Made by a program: the position numbers and the translations under genes. From Mytilus californianus (lineage: Eukaryota; Mollusca; Bivalvia; Mytilida; Mytilidae), in contig NW_026262581.1 of NCBI RefSeq assembly GCF_021869535.1, positions 77,281,955 to 77,345,954 of the forward strand: 64,000 bases of DNA. The letters run 5' to 3'. How positions within the stretch are numbered: the first letter of the stretch is position 1; the number at the start of each line of letters is the position of its first letter. The notes under the pieces are model-generated. The model was not told where the DNA came from and made no database searches. It worked only from the letters and a program-made list of their open reading frames with translations. Below are positions 33,530 through 44,140 of the stretch, piece after piece.

Positions 33530-34187
33530 AAGATACCATAGGGACAGTCAAACTCATAGATCGAAAACAAACTGACAACGCCATGGCCAAAAATAAAAAG
33601 ACAAACAGACAAAAAATAGTACAGATGACACAACATAGAAAACTAAAGACTAAGCAACACGAACCCCACCAAAAACTGGGGGTGATCTCAGGTGCTCCGG
33701 AAGGGTAAGCAGATCCTGCTCCACATGTGGCACCCGTCGTGTTGCTTATGTTATTACAAATCCGGTAAATAGTCTAATTTGGTAAGTCACATTCGTGAAA
33801 AGGGAAGGGTATTGTAGTTACGACACAAGGAACATATCCGATATCATCTGTGAAACGGTTATTCCATAACGGTCAACCAACTCGTGATGGCGTCCGTAAA
33901 ATTTATGAAGGGATGATTTCAACTTCACCATTTTGGAACTCTTGGTTTAATAGCTTCCTTGTGAGCAGGAATCCTCTATCAAGGAAATCATGATAGGAAA
34001 CACAAGCCCGGGAATATCGTATCAATTGGGAGATATATACTCCGTATGCAGGCGCTGCTGAAATGTTGCTACTTAGAAATGGAAAGTTCACAATTGGGAA
34101 GCTGAAATCATCTCTTTTGTCGTAAAGTTTTTTTTTCAACCGACCCTCGTTGTCAATTTCTAGATGTAAGTCAAGACATGAGATATT
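33530..34187 (-). pseudogene. Reverse-transcriptase C-terminus and 3' tail (second Penelope-like type)
   Basis: On the minus strand it reads SCLDLHLEIDNEG, KLYDKRDDFSFPIVNFPF, SNISAAPAYGVYISQLIRY, then LTRKLLNQ, the end block of the same reverse-transcriptase type seen at 27185-28310. A frameshift follows near 33925, after which the decayed frame leads into a 3' tail with 'caccgtcgtgttgctt'-type and 'tcacccccagttttt'-type phrases. The tail (33530-33690) also appears at 63860-64000. The open frame of 33903-34196 actually begins in GTPase-derived sequence, so its first residues are not reverse transcriptase. Confidence 0.8.
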
Positions 34188-34467
34188 AGAAAACATCCAC
34201 CAAGGTTCTCACTTTGATCCCACTATAATGCATCATATCTTTTGTTCTCTGAAAATAGTTCATTTCCAACGACTACATCAATTTTACTAAAAGCATTTTC
34301 TCTGACAGAATGTATCTGTCCTCATATATTTTTTGTTTCCTCAAAGGATCTTGCATCGCAAATTGAATATACAAGAATGAATCCATTGGCTTTGAAAAAG
34401 TATTGACACTGTACTGTTGAGCATAAATTTCCTCTACAGTTTCTGCGTATTTGCCAGTGAAGGTACC
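34187..34467 (-). pseudogene. Third, fragmentary copy of the GTPase gene
   Basis: The minus strand matches the intact gene in order: switch I region (KYAETVEEIYAQQYS), then, after an internal deletion of about 70 bp that removes the DTAG motif, GFILVYS-type sequence (here out of frame), a degraded EQIKSIRENV region, VVVGNEL in place of VVVGNKL, and a block equal to SENLGGCFL that stops at the junction with reverse-transcriptase sequence. The P-loop end is replaced by dispersed repeat R4 at 34470. It cannot encode a GTPase. Confidence 0.85.
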
Positions 34468-34469
34468 TT

Positions 34470-34835
34470 TATAAAAATAAGAAGGTGTGGTATAATTGCT
34501 AATGAGACAACTCTCCACCAGAGACCAAATGACATAGAAGTTAACAGCTATAGGTCACCGTACGGTCTTCAACATTGAGCAGAACCCATACCGTATAGTC
34601 AGTTATAAGAGGCCTCGAAATGACAAATGTAAAACAATTCAAACGAGAAAATTAACGGCATGACTTATGAATAATGAACGAAAAAAAAATTTGATATACT
34701 GCGACAACCACCGAATTACAGGCTCCTGACTTGGAACAGACACATAAAGAATGTGGCGGGTGTAAACTAGTTTGAAGACGCCAACCCTCCCCTAACCTGG
34801 GACAGTGGTGTAACAGTACAACATAAGAACAAACT
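34470..34835 (+). repeat. Dispersed repeat R4, long copy
   Basis: It runs from 'gaaggtgtggtataattgct' through 'ctctccaccagagaccaaat', 'ataggtcaccgtacggtctt', 'attacaggctcctgacttgg', 'aatgtggcgggtgtaaacta' to 'cctgggacagtggtgtaaca'. It abuts the third GTPase remnant on the left and the Penelope-like frame on the right. Its 3' third resembles, inverted, the 3' tail of the Penelope-like copies (for example 37125-37205). Confidence 0.75.
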
Positions 34836-34852
34836 ATTTTGATAATACTGAA

Positions 34853-36797
34853 CTCCCTCTTATTTGTTATATTTACAAGAAATCTACCCGAAAATTTGTG
34901 TTTAATTATAGCCAAGTCTGTAAAGATGTAAATATCGGTGAAAATACACCTCCGTCATGTAATTGTAGTAATTCCGAATACACTTATGGCCCCATTTCCC
35001 ATGTTATAACAGGAGACCTTAACATCGTTCGTGACCGAGAGTTAAAATCATTCTTCAATAAAGGACTTAAATATCGTCCCCCGTCAATTATTAATTGGAA
35101 TGAGTGTCGTAATATCATCCACGACTCACTTCGTGCTTACTGTTTGAAATGGATAAAACGGGAAAAAGACTCTTTTTTTAATTCAGTAATGAAGATACTT
35201 TATATGCGTATTCAACATTTTAAAGAACATTTTACTCTTAACAACAACCATAAAAATCATATTTCTCGTATCAAACATAAACTAAAAGAACTAGCCAAGG
35301 AATTTGTTTTTGTCCCGGCTGATAAAGCTGCTAATAATATCATTATAGTTTGACCTAAATTTTACATTGAGGTTCTGCAAAAGGAAATCACGAATTCACC
35401 AACATTCCAACTGACTTCATTTTCAGAAAACGATATCTGTAACAAACATAAACTATTAGCTACTTCTTTACAAGCAGAACCAAATACAATGAAAGTCCCA
35501 ACTATGTACTGGCTTCCGAAGCTACACAAATCACCTTACAAATATAGATTTATTTCGTCTTCAAGTCTTTGTTCCACTACTAAATTGTCTATTCTACTTA
35601 CTAGTACACTTGGTACAATCAAAAACCTGATAATAAATTGTTCAAATAAGGCCTTTGAAAATAGTGGAATTAACTACTTTTGGAGTGTCAAAACTCGTTG
35701 GAAGTATTTGATAATTTGCATGCATATATTGGAATATATTTTGAATCTGTTCAAATTTTTGATTTTTCTACCCTATATACCACTTTGCCTCATATTCTTA
35801 TTAAGAAAAAATTCACACACCTAATTAAATAGCATTTAAAAAGTCGGAATGCGAATACATATGTTCAAACTCTTTTAGGTCATTTTTTAGTAGCAGCTTA
35901 CAAAAGAGCTATGTCAATTGGACATGCTTTGATACTATATCTGCCCTTGAATTTATCCTTGATAATATTTTTGTTCGCTTTGGAGATTCCGTATATCGTC
36001 AAGTTATCGGAATTCCAATGGGGACTAACTGTGCACCACTTATTGCGGACCTGTTTTTGTATTGTTATGAGTTACAATTTATGACTAAAATCAGCAAAGA
36101 CCCATCGAAACAACATCTGATACAAAAATTAAACAATACTTTTAGATATTTGGATGATATATTGGCTCTCAATAATGACGACTTCAGTATGTATACTGAA
36201 GAAATTTATCCTGTTGAACTTACTTTAAATAAAGCTAATACTAACAATGAACACTGTCCTTTCCTCGATCTTGATATCTATATCATTAACGGGAAGCTTA
36301 ATACAAAAATTTATGATAAATGAGATGATTTTTCATTTCCTATCGTTAATTGTCCATTTTTAGATGGTGACGTTCCCTTGTCACCATCTTATGGTGTTTA
36401 TATATCTCAACTTGTACGATTCGCTCGTGTATGTAACAACGTATTAGATTTTAGAGAAAGAAATTTATGTATTACTGAAAAATTATGACACCAGGGTTTT
36501 CGATATCATAAACAATTTAAAACATTTACTAAATTTTATCATCGGTATATTGACATCATTCGTAAATATAACTCAACATGCAGACATCTTATACATTCGG
36601 GTATTTCACATCCAATCTTTTATGATAATATTCTTTACAAAGCACAAAAATGTCAGTATTCACCTCAAAAGCTAACCAAACCTTTAAACAGACTTATTAA
36701 GAAGGGATATAGTTACGATTCTGTTGTCAGGTCATTAAAGATTGCATATTTTGGCTTTAATATTGGTTCACTTATAGGGTCTTTGCATCGGAATTAA
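34853..36797 (+). pseudogene. Penelope-like reverse transcriptase, near full-length but inactive
   Basis: This is the longest retroelement frame here. In order: an N-terminal block (CNCSNSEYTYGP, ISHVITGDLNIV, then KGLKYRPPSIINW), a basic region ending FVFVPADKAANNIIIV, the fingers motif YWLPKLHKSPYKYRF (PKLHK is a hallmark of Penelope-like enzymes), DFSTLYTTLPH-type palm start (shifted), GTNCAPLIADLFLYCYE, the catalytic FRYLDDILALNND, HCPFLDLDIY, then SYGVYISQLVRFARVCNN and a thumb ending at a TAA (36795-36797). Lesions: TGA at 35351-35353, frameshifts near 35690 and 35950, TGA at 36321-36323 and a stop near 36486. Both catalytic Asp residues remain. No GIY-YIG endonuclease is seen downstream. 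A copy of the same type lies inverted at 21695-23135. Confidence 0.85.
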
Positions 36798-37440
36798 ACA
36801 TATTTATTCTAAAACCAGTTGTTGGCATGACACGGGTTATGTTCTTCTCATATATTTTATGATGGTATAATACTAAACCCCCTAACAGGAGGGATTGTGC
36901 CTGATATTCATATGATGAAGACAATCTTTCAATCAGTTTAATTGAGGTCTGGAGCTGGCATGTCAGTAACTGCTAGTAGGCTGTTGTTATTTATGTATTA
37001 TTATCATTTTGTTTATTTTCTTTTGTTTCCTATTCTGACATCGGACTCGGACTTCTCTTAAACTGAGTTTTACTGTGCGTACTGTTGTACGTTTGTTTTT
37101 TCTACATTGGCTAGAGGTATAGGGGGAGGGTTGAGATCTCAAAAAACATGTTTAACCCCGCCGCATTTTTGCGCCTGTCCCAAGTCAGGAGCCTCTGGCC
37201 TTTGTTAGTCTTGTTTCATTTTTAATTTTAGTTTCTTGTGTATAATTTGGAGTTTAGTATGACGTCCATTATCACTGAACTAGTATACATATTTGTTTAG
37301 GGGCCAGCTGAAGGACGCCTCCGGGTGCGGGAGTTTCTCGCTGCATTGAAGACCCATTGGTTGCCTTCGGCTGTTGTCTGCTCTATGGTCGGGTTGTTGT
37401 CTCTTTGACACATTCCCCGTTTCCATTCTCAATTTTATAA
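36798..37440 (+). mobile_element. 3' tail of the Penelope-like element
   Basis: The tail matches the reverse complements of 20954-21670 and 21695-22380. It contains 'gttgttggcatgacacgggt', 'actgagttttactgtgcgta', 'agggggagggttgagatctc', 'ctgtcccaagtcaggagcct', and ends 'cattccccgtttccattctc' then 'aattttat'. The minus-strand frame 37280-37546 lies across it by chance. Confidence 0.8.
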
Positions 37441-38214
37441 AAATCTGTTGAAAAGGTCTTAACTCATCAGATCGATACAAATCAGAAATACATCTAACAA
37501 AAACACAGACCGGACGTGGCAGGATACTTATACATCCCCACAACAAAAGACACTAAGTACGGATCTGAAAGTACTCGCAGTTACTGACAGCTAGTTCAAA
37601 GCCAATAACAAATAATAAAAAAATCATGCATCTAAGACTAAAATATCAATCAGTACACATCCAACATCTAATGGATTTAGTGTAAAGACGTTATTAACAG
37701 TCAGAGAAAAAAACATGACATTGTGCAATGCCAAGATACAGGTGTATACTTTGTACATATCACATCACATATGTCTGCCACTTCAATATAAATGTATCTT
37801 TACTATCATGCTCAATGCACATACTATGATTATTCGGTCATAGTCTATATTTTTCACTGTTCTAGTGATGTATTACTCATTTGTACATGCCGCTTTAATG
37901 CTTCATTTCAAGGTCATGGAGGTACGATTGCTATGATTAAATTGAATATCTACCTTCTTTTATAGAACCCCAAAAACAAAAGTACTTTAAGAGTAAATGG
38001 AAATTAATGAACAACATAGTTAATGTGTACAACAAATAAACATTGATGCACATCACAATTGGATAGTGCTTAGTGTGCATCATTACACTTCTAAAACGTA
38101 TAAAAACTCATCAAAGATTTCAGGCTTATAATTTTGTAAGCCGGACGCGCATTTCATAAGACGCACCTGCAGTAAAGGTCGAATAAAAACAAAGTGGATG
38201 TATTGATATTGCTA
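37441..38214. other. Non-coding stretch
   Basis: The end of this stretch (about 38125-38170) includes 'gtaagccggacgcgcatttc' and 'ataagacgcacctgcag', recalled as part of a common mussel repeat that abuts R1. Nothing else was recognised. Confidence 0.4.
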
Positions 38215-38340
38215 TACATATATATATTTACAAGTCTAAATTGAAAACAACGTTCAAACCTATGATTGCGTTGGATAAAAACCTCAATTTTTATACGTGT
38301 GCATGCAAAACAAATTTCTTGGTAGAGGGGTCTAAATACA
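38215..38340 (+). repeat. Dispersed repeat R1, second copy
   Basis: It shares 'caagtctaaattgaaaacaa', 'tgtgcatgcaaaacaaattt' and 'gtagaggggtctaaatac' with 2430-2535. Confidence 0.7.
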
Positions 38341-40159
38341 TATATATATTTATACATACATATGTACTGAATGATGCATGGTTTTTTTATTTGTTGTTAT
38401 TTATACATATATATATATATATTTCTTATCTTTTGTACCTTTTATATAGTGGATTTGTCTCCCCTTGACTGTGAGTTTTTCTATTTTGTAATTTTGTCTA
38501 ACCCTCACATGTAGATGATCTCTTATAATTTCTACCCGTATTTTCCAGGTTCGATGTATTTTGATGAACAGAGGTACAAATGGTTAAGGCAGATGACCTT
38601 AGCCATCACTTACTTTTCCCCATTTTTAATCATTATTGATAATAACTATTATTGATCATCAAACTTTCCAAAAGAAAAAAGTCAATATAGAACTCCAGTA
38701 GGTCTAAGACAGAAATAAGAGTTATAAATTTATATATAACGTGTCAATAATATTTTTATTTTTTAATTAAAACGCAATTTTCTGAATTAAGAAAATATAA
38801 AAGTAAAATAAAGTGAAAGTTGTACAGAACTATTGACACCAATAGGAAATCCGAAAATAGTAAATTTTGAAAACATCTCACTTTAATGAAACTTGCAGAT
38901 ACAATTTTTTACATGCACTTAATGGAGAAAATATTAATGTAAAAATGGAGATATAACTGTCAATAATTTTGTCTGAGTGCTTTTATTGCAAAGATAATCT
39001 ACGTCATTATTTGTAAAGGTTCAAATAAATAAATAAATAAATAGCGATATTAAAATGGTTGTAGTTAAAACATAGTTTATTTGCTTAAATATACAAAAGA
39101 GACCAGAAAAAAGTTAATCAAACTTAAAAAATGGTTGTAATTCTTATTGTAATATATTGGCATGTGAAAGTTATCTTTAAAAAACATTTAGAATCTTCCA
39201 TTTTTCTCATTTCAAATTAGCGTACAATAACACTATAAGAACAATGAATATATTTGAATTCATAAAAATTAATAAAATGAGGCAGATTATTGAAAAATTC
39301 AGTATTTATTGCTAATAACATTAACACACCTCCTTTCATAGATTTCAATGGACGTAGTTTGAGTTTGAGTTACTTCCCTAGATAACCATGTTGCAAATCA
39401 AACAAATACTAGTTAACTTTCACATTAGACTCACTATATCTAAACAGGTAGAACACTCAAGTCTGGTAAAAACTAATCAAAATATTGCTAAACGATAGGG
39501 AAAGATCCTTACTAGATTGTAGTAAATAATTACACATGGCTGAAACAAAGGATTATGTTTTAAACAGCAGGTCTTTTCTAAATATTTGCAGTCAGTACAA
39601 CAGTTTTATTTATTTAGGAATTTGTGCACATTGACTTCCAACATGTCGGCTAAGGGAAATAACTCTAACTTAATTTATGTAGTGAAAAACCATCTATAGC
39701 GTATGAATCCCTCCCACTTGCACCATCCCTCTTACTTGATAAATTACCTAGTACTACCTCTTTATCAAAAAGCACATACATGATTGAATGCATTGTTTAT
39801 GAATATCATCTTTATTCGTGGTTTCCATCCAACCTTTCTAAAATAGTCGGGTGTATATTGACACTAGTATACATATTTTACAGTGTGCATCTTTTGTGAG
39901 GTTTGTAACACATTTTTTTTGATGATTTTTCAACTGGTTTCTAATAATACCATTTCGTCTTTGATTTCAGTTATATATGTCTACTTGGCCTATAAAAAAG
40001 ATTTCTCGAAAATCAAATATCCAAATTCCTCTAGTTTAGAAGCAACAAGGAGAAACACACACCAATGGTGAATCAACTGACGTAAATAGTATGTGAATAC
40101 TAAAAATCTCCCAAGTTCTGTTAGAGTACATACAATCTAAGTCTCTTTCCCCTTTCAAT
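38341..40159. other. Non-coding stretch with microsatellites
   Basis: It contains (TA)n near 38405-38422 and (AAAT)n near 39024-39042. The 62-codon frame at 39883-40071 shows no domain. No terminal repeats were resolved. Confidence 0.4.
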
Positions 40160-40480
40160 AGTTTTAAAACATTTGACTTTTCCACCCTTTACACAAGTAT
40201 TCCCCATTCCAAACTAAAAGACAAATTGGCGGAATTGTTACGTCTTTGTTTCATAAAATAAATGGCAAACCTAGATACAAGTATCTTGTTTAAGGGAGGG
40301 GTAAATCGTATAAACAAAAGACTGACTTAATCAAGATGCTTGATTTCTTGATTGACACCATATGTGTTACGTTTGGAGGATGTGTTTTTCAACAAACTAT
40401 TGGCATTCCGATGTTAACCAACTGAGCTCTTCTTCTTGCCGACTTGTTCCTGTATTCATATAAGGCTTATTTCATTCCGG
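40160..40480 (+). pseudogene. Reverse-transcriptase palm fragment (Penelope-like, second type)
   Basis: Across frames it reads FKTFDFSTLYTSIPHSKLKD (catalytic palm start), LRLCF, then KQKTDLIKMLDFLIDT, TFGGCVFQQTIGIPM, TN, and LLLADLFLYSYKAYF. This is the segment between the fingers and the YxDD block. Stops (a TAA near 40259 and a TGA near 40425) and frameshifts make it dead. The YxDD part and thumb are missing. Confidence 0.75.
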
Positions 40481-40924
40481 GGATTCTTAGGTAGAATGAA
40501 ATGAAGCTAGCATTATCATTTAATGTCACGTTCCCCTATATATATCTATTGTCCTCTAAAGTGAAATTTACCGGAGTGAATTAAGAACCATATACGCATT
40601 TCTATAATTTATTTCTGGTCATTGTCATTCGAAACCTTACATATATTTCAAATAAACACCTCCGTAAAAAAGTATGATTTGCATGTGTATAGATAGAAAA
40701 CAGTTGCAAAAATATGTTACTAGACAAACGGCAATATTTCCATTGGTAAAAGAGAAGAACCCAAAAGAAATAGCGATATTTTTGTCGTTGGTTTGTTGTC
40801 AAAGAATTCAGGCTTATGATTTGTAAGTTTCGTCTACATTAGATTCATCAGTGGCGCTAGTTTTTTGCAGATAGAAAGCAAACTCAATTAAAAAGTTGAA
40901 GAGCAAACTTTTGTTTATGCTATA

Positions 40925-41260
40925 GGCAATACAGATGTCAATCCTACGACCGTCTGGCCTGAGTACTCGAAGAATTAATCCTGCAGTTAATACAGAAGTC
41001 AATCCTCTGATTAATCTTGCAGTACTACTCGAAGGATTTATTCTACATATGTCAATTTTCCAACCACCCGGTATAAGTACTCGATGAATTTACTCTGCAG
41101 ATAAGAGAAGTGCCAATCCACCAACCCTGCTGCATGAGTACTGGAGGGATTTATTGCACAGCTAAGACAGATGTAAATTCACGATCATCAGGCATAAGTA
41201 TTTGAATGATTTATTCTACAGCGTAGACAGGTGCCAATTATTCGACCACCAAACATATAT
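40925..41260 (+). repeat. Minisatellite with a unit of about 60 bp, six diverged copies
   Basis: The phrase 'cagatgtcaatcc' or a variant recurs at 40932, 40993, 41046, 41107, 41168 and 41228, each followed 20-35 bp later by a 'gagtactcgaagga' type phrase and 'ttattctacag'. Unit lengths are about 55-62 bp. The array ends next to the left TIR of the element starting at about 41270. Confidence 0.75.
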
Positions 41261-41269
41261 ATATTTGAT

Positions 41270-42833
41270 AGCAGCAATAGGTGAAGTTAGGCATTAAGCT
41301 TAAATCCTAGGCAATAAGCTAATGAAATTTCCTGAAATTTGATGATGATTATTCAACCTATTGCCAAATGTCATATCAGGCAATAAGTTAACTTTGGGAT
41401 TTTTGTTTATCTTCCAAATACATGTACATTTGGTGAAATATTCTGATGAATAATATTTAAAAACATTAAATGCCATAAACTAATATAAACTGATTTAAAA
41501 GATCTTAAATCTTTAGTATTTTTTCGTATTCGAAACAGAACATACTCGTATTTCTTTGTTGTTTTGCTCAATGATCGACCCGGTTTGGGATGGTCAATAA
41601 AAGACAACTGAAGATATGAAATTTTGCCAGTCATATCATCTTTCCATCGGTTTAATTGTAAATATTAGTTTCCTTAGATACCCATCTTTTTTTTCACTTC
41701 TAATATCTAGATAATTAACATTTAAGCAAGAAACAAATTTCTCAAATCTTTGCGGAATATGAATTCGATTCAAGGAAAACAAAGATCGTATACCCAAAGC
41801 AAAAGTACAATAAGGCAGTTATAGACTATTAAAATTTAAAATGGTATGACATTTTTTTACCATTGGAGGTTTGAAAGACTGGTTACTAAAGTATAAGAGA
41901 ATGGTGAGGGAAATTTCAAAAAGTTCATGTTTTTCTAGAGGCCCTGTGTGGTATTTTGGGAAAAAAAAACAAATAAAGAAATATGTCAAAGCGGTCTATT
42001 GTTATTTTAGACCGTAGAATTAAACAACCCAATAATGGCTTCGCAAACATTTTCCATGATTCCATTGTACTATTTCTTCCATTTTGTGAAAATTGTAACA
42101 TGGAAAAAAAATGTGCATAGGGAAGAGAGTAGTAGTAAATCCCGTTTTATCCAAAAAGTTTTATACAAGAGGACATGTTGATTTAATCGTTTTCCAATCA
42201 AAGTAAGATGGAAACTATATTTTCTTATTGTGTACCAGGATCACCAAAAAATATATTACTAGAGCTCTTACGTCAAAAGGTTCTTCAAAGGTGGCTTCTA
42301 ATTTAGTTTTGTTTTCACAATATTTGGTGTGCTACATAAACAGCAAAGTGACAAAGGTTGTGAATTTACAGCCAAGGTTATATCTGAATTTATGCTAATG
42401 TGGTCTGAACTAGTTATTGTTCACGGGAAGCCAAAACATCTCCAATCACAGGGTAGTATTGAGTGGTCAAACGGAAATATTCATGACATGTTTACTGCAT
42501 GGATGGGGAACAACGAATTAACAGTGGTCAATTTGAATTATAGGTTTATTCAATGAGTTTTAACATCAATATTTTACTTATGATTTTATTTCATGTAATT
42601 CAAACTTCAGTTCTTTATTATGTACAAAATTTACTGTAACTTTGAACTCATTTCTTTTTATTTACTCCAATTTTCATTTTAGGCATTAACATTGATGCCT
42701 GGACATAATTTTCAGTTTAAATCCTAGGATTTAAGAGTAATGCATAACATTATTTAGGTAATAGACTTACTGGCTAGGCGTTAGCTTATTGCCTAGGATT
42801 TAAGCTTAATGCCTAATTTAACTTATTGCCGCT

Positions 42834-42838
<5 letters not shown>
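41270..42838 (+). mobile_element. TIR DNA transposon with integrase-type core (Ginger/KRBA2-like), decayed
   Basis: The terminal inverted repeats are about 54 bp. The left TIR lies at 41270-41323 and the right at about 42784-42838. Both contain 'ttaggcattaagcttaaatc' followed by 'ctaggcaataagcta', and both are flanked outside by 'acatatatatat', a possible target duplication or insertion into AT repeats. Extra subterminal copies of 'ggcaataag' lie at about 41370-41385. The interior encodes a retroviral-type integrase fragment (42245-42556) and no reverse transcriptase. An integrase core between TIRs is the definition of Ginger-type transposons; that class call is inferred. The minus-strand frame 41407-41634 is unexplained. 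Confidence 0.65.
42245..42556 (+). pseudogene. Integrase catalytic-core fragment
   Basis: The segment reads ALTSKGSSKVASNLV, then after a frameshift FTIFGVLHKQQSDKGCEF, TAKVISEFMLMWSELVIV, HGKPKHLQSQGSIEW, then HDMFTAWM. The QSD..CEF and HGKP..QSQGSIE strings correspond to the second catalytic Asp and the catalytic Glu of the DDE core in KRBA2/SCAND3-type integrases, where the usual form is SDNG.EF and QGSVE. The first Asp region and the zinc-binding N-terminus are missing or unrecognisable, so the protein is not functional. The open frame 42329-42556 covers the C-terminal part. Confidence 0.8.

Positions 42839-42864
<26 letters not shown>
42838..42864. repeat. (AT)n microsatellite
   Basis: A pure AT run separates the right TIR of the integrase element from the hairpin at 42874. 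Confidence 0.9.
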
Positions 42865-42868
<4 letters not shown>

Positions 42869-42873
42869 GCCAC

Positions 42874-43008
42874 AAAAGTGTACAAAACAACACCATTATT
42901 GAAAAAAGGGAAACATTAAATGTAGTTATCTATCAATATTTCGGATAACAGATATCCTTCATCAGGATGATTATGATTTTTAATACTGGTGTTATTTTGT
43001 ACACTTTT
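42874..43008 (-). ncRNA. Hairpin-bounded hammerhead-ribozyme-like motif
   Basis: Arms of 27 nt (42874-42900 and 42982-43008) pair with two mismatches. Between them, on the minus strand, is CTGATGA (42965-42959), a stem-loop with GGATA/TATCC arms, then GAAA (42942-42939) followed by an ATATT segment, the spacing of a type I hammerhead core. An extra A sits between CTGATGA and stem II. Stem I flanking is only weakly complementary (three clear pairs). Hammerheads of this kind occur in Penelope-like terminal repeats. Activity is uncertain. Confidence 0.45.
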
Positions 43009-43649
43009 TAGGCCTTTATATAAATTATTTATTGTGTACATGTATCGTTACTCGTAACGATGCAGCGCCCTCGTAAGAAAGATCGTTGACTAATATCTAG
43101 ACGTTTTATATATACATATATATATGAAGTGTTTCCACTTCAATTCATGCTTAGTAATTCAAACATTTATAGTAATTGATGTCCTCTTTTATATGACTGT
43201 TATACCGAGTGTGAATTTGCATTGCTATACTACGTGTGTCACGGTATTTTGTACATCCAACATTCATGTATTAATTTTTGATGTTTCTGTTATTGTTTCG
43301 GTTGGATAATGTGTTATGTCTCATCGTTTGTAGTCCAAATAATTATAAAATTGCCTTTCAATACCTTCATTGTCATGAAAATTGTTTGGACGAGTATTGT
43401 GAAAATAATTGTATAAAGTTCGAGATTGCATGTTATTTACGTTAGCGCGTCACTGTTTTTGATATCCTGTGGTGTCTGTCGTTGATGGAATATGTTCGTT
43501 GTTGTTCTGCGGTTTGCATGTTGTGTCGACTATTATATTATTTGTTTGTGCGTTTCTCTGTGATGAATGTTCTTACGTGTGTTTGTGCTGTATTTCTGTA
43601 ACGTAGTATTGTCATTTCAGTGATGTTTTTTAACATAAAGTTTTTGTCA

Positions 43650-43880
43650 TAAGGCGGGAGGTTTGACTAGCCATTACACCAGGTTCAACCCACCATTTTT
43701 TCTTAAAATGTCCTGTACCAAGTCAGCAATATGGCAGTTGTTATCAAATAGTTCATTTCTATGTATGTTGGCGTTTGTTTTTGTTGCACTTCAGTGTTCC
43801 TGTTGTTCATTTGTTTTCATCTTATAGGTGATGTGTTTCCCTCGGTTTTAGTTTGTAACCCAGATTTGTTTTCTCTCAAT
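43650..43880 (+). repeat. Dispersed repeat R2, diverged copy
   Basis: It reads 'gggaggtttgactagccatt', 'caggttcaacccaccatttt', 'tgtcctgtaccaagtcagca', and ends at the start of the reverse-transcriptase fragment that follows. It is diverged from the copies at 20335 and 25545. Confidence 0.55.
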
Positions 43881-43899
43881 CGATTTATGACTTTTGAAC

Positions 43900-44140
43900 A
43901 CCGGTATACTACTGTTGCCTTTATTTATAACATATTATGAGAATTTTTCTCATTGTAATCTAATCACCAAATTTTATGATGAACGGGGCGAGTTTTCCTT
44001 TCCAATTGCTAACTTTTCTTTCCTTGATGGTGAACCTCTTCTGACTCCTTTTATGCCAACATATCTTATTTGGTTCGATATTAGAATGTTTGCAGTGATA
44101 TTTATAATTTCAATGATTATCATATATCATAATTAAAGGC
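43900..44140 (+). pseudogene. Reverse-transcriptase C-terminal fragment (Penelope-like, second type)
   Basis: The frame 43894-44136 reads LITKFYDERGEFSFPIANF, then SFLDGEPLLTPFMPTYLIW, a decayed form of the YDKRDDF..PYGVYISQL block. The homologous position in copy 2 is 47004-47115. Confidence 0.7.

Noticed and set aside
40925-41260. CRISPR-like repeat array
   Set aside because: Units are contiguous diverged 60-bp tandem copies without unique spacers, in a eukaryotic genome.
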